NCBI RefSeq assembly: GCF_000321225.1
Contig: NW_004450286.1
Span: 1,144,508-1,208,507 of the forward strand
Direction: 5' to 3'
Origin: Odobenus rosmarus divergens
Taxonomy: Eukaryota; Chordata; Mammalia; Carnivora; Odobenidae
DNA length: 64,000 nt
The position numbers and the translations under genes are program-made. Below, piece after piece: positions 59,330 to 64,000 of the stretch. The notes beneath the pieces are model-generated. The model searched no databases, was not told the DNA's origin, and saw nothing but the letters and a program-made list of their open reading frames with translations. The first letter of the stretch is position 1. Each line of letters starts with the position of its first letter.

Positions 59330-59720
59330 CACTCCAAGTGTGGTCCTCGGGTGGGCAGCATCAACAGCACCTCGGGATGTGTTGGAACTGCAGAGCCTCG
59401 GTCCCACCCCAGAACTTTTTTTTTTTTTCTTTTAAGATTTTATTTATTTATTTGACAGAGAGAGAGACAGCAAGAGAGGGAACACAAGCAGGGGGAGTGG
59501 GAGAGGGAGAAGCAGGCTTCCCGCTGAGCAGGGAGCCCAACGTGGGGCTTGATCCCAGGACCTTGGGATCATGACCCGAGCCGAAGGCAGATGCCCAACG
59601 ACTGAGCCACCCAGGCACCCCTTGCCCCAGAACTTCTGAATCAGAATCGCGTTTTAACAAGACCCTCGCGTGATCTGTGGACACGATGAAGTTTGAGAGC
59701 CAAGCTCTCGACGACTGAGA
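59330..59720 (+). repeat. MER5A-like fragment split by a SINE
   Basis: The left arm (about 59330-59417) has AGTGTGGTCCTCGGGTGGGC and GTTGGAACTGCAGAGCCTCG. The right arm (59625-59720) has AACTTCTGAATCAGAATCGC and TTTTAACAAGACCCTCGCGT. They are collinear around the SINE. Confidence 0.8.
59407..59635 (-). repeat. CAN-SINE with perfect 11-bp target-site duplication
   Basis: CCCCAGAACTT is at 59407-59417 and 59625-59635. The body contains CACAAGCAGGGGGAGTGGGA and a reversed head GAGCCACCCAGGCACCCC. It pairs head to head with the + strand SINE at 59798. Confidence 0.94.
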
Positions 59721-59797
59721 CCCCATCTCACCTTCTCCAAGTCCCGGTGGTAGGTGGTGCCAAGGTGTAATTTTCAGAAGCTAAAAACACGTGTCTT

Positions 59798-59998
59798 GGG
59801 GCGCCTGGGTGGCTGAGTCGTTAAGCATCTGCCTTTGGCTCAGGTCATGATCCCAGGGTCCTGGGATTGAGCCCCACATCGGGCTCCCTGCTCTGTGGGA
59901 AGCCTGCTTCTCCCTCTCCCACTCCCCCTGCTTGTGCTCCCTCTCTCGCTGTCTCTCTCTCTCGTCAAAAAATAAATAAAACCTTAAAAAAAATAAAG
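59798..59998 (+). repeat. CAN-SINE, sense
   Basis: GGGGCGCCTGGGTGGCTGAG, GGTCATGATCCCAGGGTCCT, then CCCACTCCCCCTGCTTGTGC and AAATAAATAAAACCTTAAAA give a complete element of the same subfamily as the inverted copy 180 bases upstream. Confidence 0.95.
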
Positions 59999-60439
59999 TA
60001 CATTTAAAAAGACCACTGGAGTCAGTTTGCTGCTACATACGACACGGGTCAGCGTCCCCCAGTGCAATAAATAGTCACATTGGGGCTGACGTTTTTCCTG
60101 CTGGACACAAATCCACAAATTCACTTGTACTTCTCAGAGTCTATGCCCTTGATTGATGGTAACAAAACCACAGCAGTACATTCTCAGGGGCCAGCCTGTT
60201 AACCAGCGCTTCGAGCATGCACTTAGCCATCTTGGCCTCATCTCTAGGTTTGGGTAAGATTTCCTAATGACAGATTCCCCTGGGAGGGTGTGAATATTCC
60301 CGGAACCAAGCAGATTACCAGCTCCGTGTTTCTGTTAAAGGAGCCAAAGCTTGAGGGGAAAGGAGAGAACTAGCGCTGCCAAAAGGAACAGAGCGGGGCA
60401 GAAAAAGAAACAAAGGAGGTGAAAGTAAAATAAAAATAG

Positions 60440-60640
60440 ACACTAGCAGCTTACCATGTGTGTGACTATGCTGAGTACTTCCCATTTCTTCTCCCACTTA
60501 ATCCCCGGAGCAACGTCTGAGCCAGCTAATACTTGTATTTACATTTTCTGGACGAGGACACTGAGGACTGGAGGAGACCGGGAACCTGGCCAAGGTCAGA
60601 CAGCGCGGCTGGTGTCCAAACCCAGACCTTGTGAGCAGAA
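60440..60640 (-). repeat. MIR fragment
   Basis: CTATGCTGAGTACTTCCCAT, GGACGAGGACACTGAGGACT and GGCCAAGGTCAGACAGCGCG follow the reversed MIR. Confidence 0.7.
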
Positions 60641-62749
60641 TCCATGTTTCTTAGAATTGGTGTCCAGGGCCCCGGGAAATGGTTTACCAATCCCCCACCT
60701 AACTTGGAGGAGGCCTCTGGGCTGCCTCCAGAAAGCTGCCCACCTTTCCCAAGAGGTTTCAACACCTTTCCCACACACGTGTTCTTCCTGACCCTGGGAA
60801 GCCTGACCCGAACCCCACTTTGATCCAGAAGCCTACAGCACTGCCGCCCAGGGTGCAGGACCCCGGCCAGAGAGCTGGGGTTCCCTGGGGTGCTGCCCAG
60901 CCCCTCCTCAAGAAGAGAGACTTCTTACCCTGGGTTCTCTAGAGGACAAGGTAAACTGTCAGAGTAAGAAAGTTCTGGTCCGAACCTCCCCTATGTTATA
61001 GGGGGAAACACTGAGTTCCAGAGGGAGTGTCCCAAAGGGCACGTGGAGTGACTTGCCCAAGAACGTGTCGGAGTGGGTGGCAGAGCCCAGACAAATGGGC
61101 AGGTTTCCTGGCTCCTTCCTGGGGCCCTGGCAGGGTCCTGGCGCTGGGGAGCTCTTCTGCTTCGCCCTCCGGGCTGGCCTCTCCTGCAGGGCTGTGTTGC
61201 CCTAGCTGAGCCTGGGAACTGAGTCAGTCCTTGGAAATGCAGATAACTACTCTGGCCTCCTTCTCCGGGGAGAGCTCACTAATAAGCATTTGAAAGCATT
61301 CTGAAGGAAGTGCTCCTCAGACGCTGGCGGGGCACCTCCTGGCTCCCCGAAAGGGCCCCCACTCAGTCCAGGCCCCAGCCTCTCTACAGCTCCCCTGGCC
61401 TCACCCTTCCCAGGGACAGTCCCCCTTCCCCCAACTCCCTCCACTACCACCGAATAGATGCTGAAAATGCCAGCAGTGTGCTGGGGTCTGCTCCCCAGGG
61501 ACCCCCTATTGCCCCCCAGGCTGAGTCCCCTTCCCCTTCCCTGTGGATTTGAGCTTCTCATAATGATGGCTATGCCAGTGGTCTTCCTTGCCCCAAAGGC
61601 CCAAGTGCATTTCCATTTCCAGCCTGGAAGAGACAGACTGGGTCTCCCATGGGAGATGCTTGGCTTTCCCACCACCCGAGAGCTTCCCCACAGGGCACTC
61701 CCTGGCTTCATGCCAACCCTCCCTCAGGATCCTACCAGCTCTCTCAGGCATCTCAGAACACACCTCCGCCCGGGCTGAGAAAAGAAGGCGTTCGTGGGCA
61801 TTCCAGCCATACCCACCGAAGCCCTGTGACCAGGAGGTTAAACCTCCAAGGAGAAAGGCAGTCCTTCAGTCATCCTATTGCCCCTTTGACCTCCCTCACT
61901 GCCCTCCAGAAAGCTTGATTCTAAGAAGATCCCCCTCTACCTCTTCCCCAGCTCCCTTTAGACCCTTCTGCAAGCAGGGGCCCACATCACTGCTTCAGCA
62001 CAGAAGGCTCTTCTCCTGTCATGGACCTTCGCCATCCCACTGCCCGTAAGCCACCTTCTGGTTCCCAGCTGAAATTTTCAGATGGAAATCAGTTTCGTCT
62101 TTCTGTGGAAAGACTCCCTAGGCCACAGCTGATGGAGGCCGGTCGGGATGGGGAGCAGCTCCCCTGAGGAGGAGGGGCCAGGCCAAGAGCTTGGCCAGAA
62201 TGAGCAGAGCTGAAAGCCCTGAAGGTCAGGGAGGGAGTGGGCCTCCTCAAGACGGACAGGGACTGCTTCTGTGTCCTGGATGACTATACCCATAGTTTCT
62301 CAGATGCTCCCAGAGGGCCAAGAACCTTGAGGGCAGTCTGAGGGAATGGTGGGAGCAGCAGGGCCAATGCCCAAGAAGTCTAGAAGAGTGTTCCTCCTCT
62401 TTTTGCCCCTGCCCAGCTGTGCAGTATTGGGTCAGGCACTGAGGAACGCAGTGGCTTCACCTGCAAAATAGGAGCAAGGGTGCCTTGCTTGTCTGAAGGG
62501 CTCTGGATCTGCGGATCAGGATTGGCAAGTACCCCAGTCCTGCGGTCAGGTGAGCCCAGGAGGAAGGCATGATCTAAAATAGAACATGGAGGTGACTCCG
62601 GTTTCCTGGGAGCCCCTTTGGGGTAAGGAGGGGAGTGAAAGGAGGCACTTTTTATTTTTTTTATCTGCATGGAAAGATCTTATCCAGTCTATCTGACTTC
62701 TGCCCATAGCTTTGTGGATAATGAGGGGCACTGAATTATGGGCACTTGA

Positions 62750-63685
62750 CTTTCAAACTTCAGAGCAGCCTCGAGAGGAGGATTGTGAATCCCATTGTAC
62801 AGATGGGGAAAATGAAGTCAGAGGGCTTATCACCTGGGTCACACACAATGATAAATGGTGGAAGAAGAATTCACACGCAGGTCCTTCTATCCATGGCACT
62901 GCCCTCCCTGCCCCGCAGAGGCTGGAGCCACGGAGTGTGTTCTGTGTGGTGCTTGGGCGTGTTCATATATTTGGGCCCTGTACAAAGGCGGAAGAAAGGA
63001 GTCTGTAGAACAGGAGGCAGAAGGAAGGAAAAGAGGCTTCATAATCCAGAACCACTCAAATAAAAAAGATGGGGAGTGGGGGAACTTGGCCACAAGCCTG
63101 AGTTAATGCCCCAGAATGATGGGGCTGCTAAGGAAAAGTAAAAGGCAGGGAAAAGGGGAAGAAGCGGGGGGAAGTGAAACAGTGAGCTTGAGTTATTCGA
63201 TGCCTAGTGCCCAAATACATACAGCTCATATTTATTGAGCACCTGCTCGGTGCCAGGCACTGTTGGGTGTGACTTTCCGGTGGGTACTATTATCCCCATT
63301 TTGTAGATCAGGGGAAAGTGAGGCACAGAGCGGTTATAAAACTTTCCCAAAGTCACACCTACAATAAATGGCAGTGCTGGGCTCTAAGGATTTTGCAGCA
63401 GTGTCCTGAACTCTGCATTGGTCAAGGGGGCTTGATGTCACCTGTCACAGTTCTGGGTCCTGACAATCAGAGGGACTCTAAGAACTGTGAGCACTTCCAT
63501 AGGTAGGTGGACTCCAGATAGTAATGATATGAATAACCTAGATTTATGGAGCACTTACTCAGGCAAGGCACTGTTCCAAGTGTGTTACATAGAGTAACTC
63601 CTTTCATCTTCGCAGTGACTCCGGGAGAGAGACACTGTTATTAGTTCCATTTTACAGATAATCTTGAGGCAAGCCACAGGAAGAA
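62750..63685 (-). repeat. three MIR fragments
   Basis: About 62750-62890 (TGTACAGATGGGGAAAATGA), 63215-63430 (GAGCACCTGCTCGGTGCCAG, TTGTAGATCAGGGGAAAGTG) and 63545-63685 (GGAGCACTTACTCAGGCAAG, TCCATTTTACAGATAATC) are reversed MIRs. The sequence between them is not recognised. Confidence 0.75.
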
Positions 63686-64000
63686 AAAAAGCCCAAAGAA
63701 AATCAGATGTTCGGCCTGCAGAAGGGCGGACTTGACGGGGAGCTCTCCCTCCCTTCTGCCCTCTCTGGGCTATCCTGGGCAAAGAGAGGGTGATGTGAGG
63801 CAGAAATACCCTCTGCTGGGCATTAGGATCCAGACCCCTGCCCCAAGGCGGGGTTAGACTCCGTGGCTGCTAAGGTCTTCCAGCTCTGAGACCCTGCCAG
63901 CCGCGGGGGGCAGACGAGGAGCTAGAGGGAGACTAGGGAGAAGCTGGATTCCAACCTTTTCCTCGACTCTGGATATAAACCCCACCCCCAATAAAGGAAG

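Larger units (their letters stand above)
55836..64000. other. downstream intergenic region
   Basis: No further coding exon is recognised. In mammals the neighbour on this side of LRRC20 is, from memory, NPFFR1, but no receptor-like coding segment appears here, so it must start beyond the window if the order is kept. The region holds MER5, MIR, L1, L2 and SINE copies. Nothing nameable occurs at 56480-57165, 57930-58430, 61100-62740 or 63690-64000. An AATAAA at 63990-63995 stands alone and is not assigned to a gene. Confidence 0.7.

Noticed and set aside
63961..64000. GGATATAAACC followed by AATAAA at the window end, suggesting a promoter or gene end
   Set aside because: The isolated motifs have no adjoining exon or open frame. 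The window stops there, so no claim can be made.
55836..64000. The start of the next gene (NPFFR1 expected by synteny)
   Set aside because: No coding segment resembling a seven-transmembrane receptor was seen in any frame, so it was not annotated.

Overview
This is mammalian nuclear DNA from a carnivore. The diagnostic signal is a set of about 16 tRNA-Lys-derived CAN-SINEs, whose heads read GGGGCGCCTGGGTGGCTCAG or the reverse complement and which carry a CT-rich middle and an A-rich tail. Three of them (about 35.1, 59.5 and 59.9 kb) share a variant that I associate with bears and the giant panda, so an arctoid, probably ursid, source is my inference. The rest of the repeat content (MIR, L2, MER5-type hAT elements, MLT1 LTRs, old L1) is ordinary for a placental mammal.

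Only one protein-coding gene is supported: LRRC20 (leucine-rich repeat containing 20), on the + strand. Its last three coding exons are at 11836-11985, 33330-33497 and 53248-53402. Each has consensus AG/GT splice sites, and all the junctions are phase 1. Together they encode the last 157 residues of a protein that would be about 184 residues long; the first coding exon (about 27 residues) was not found and should lie upstream of the window. The 3' UTR runs to an AATAAA at 55811-55816.

Layout: 1-11835 is 5' intron or flank, rich in antisense L1 and containing a small CpG-rich patch near 2.35-2.58 kb. 11986-33329 is a 21.3 kb intron containing two inverted MLT1 LTR pieces and, between them, a well-preserved poly(A)-tailed retrocopy. 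33498-53247 is a 19.7 kb intron containing an exact 30-bp direct duplication, an antisense solo LTR and a SINE-interrupted ancient repeat. 53403-55835 is 3' UTR. 55836-64000 is gene-free downstream sequence with an 18-base G run and an inverted SINE pair.

I found no CRISPR array, operon, novel enzyme system or second gene. The most distinctive observation is the antisense retrocopy at 16841-17398, bounded by a perfect 15-bp target-site duplication. The other observations are structural curiosities that can be tested by alignment.
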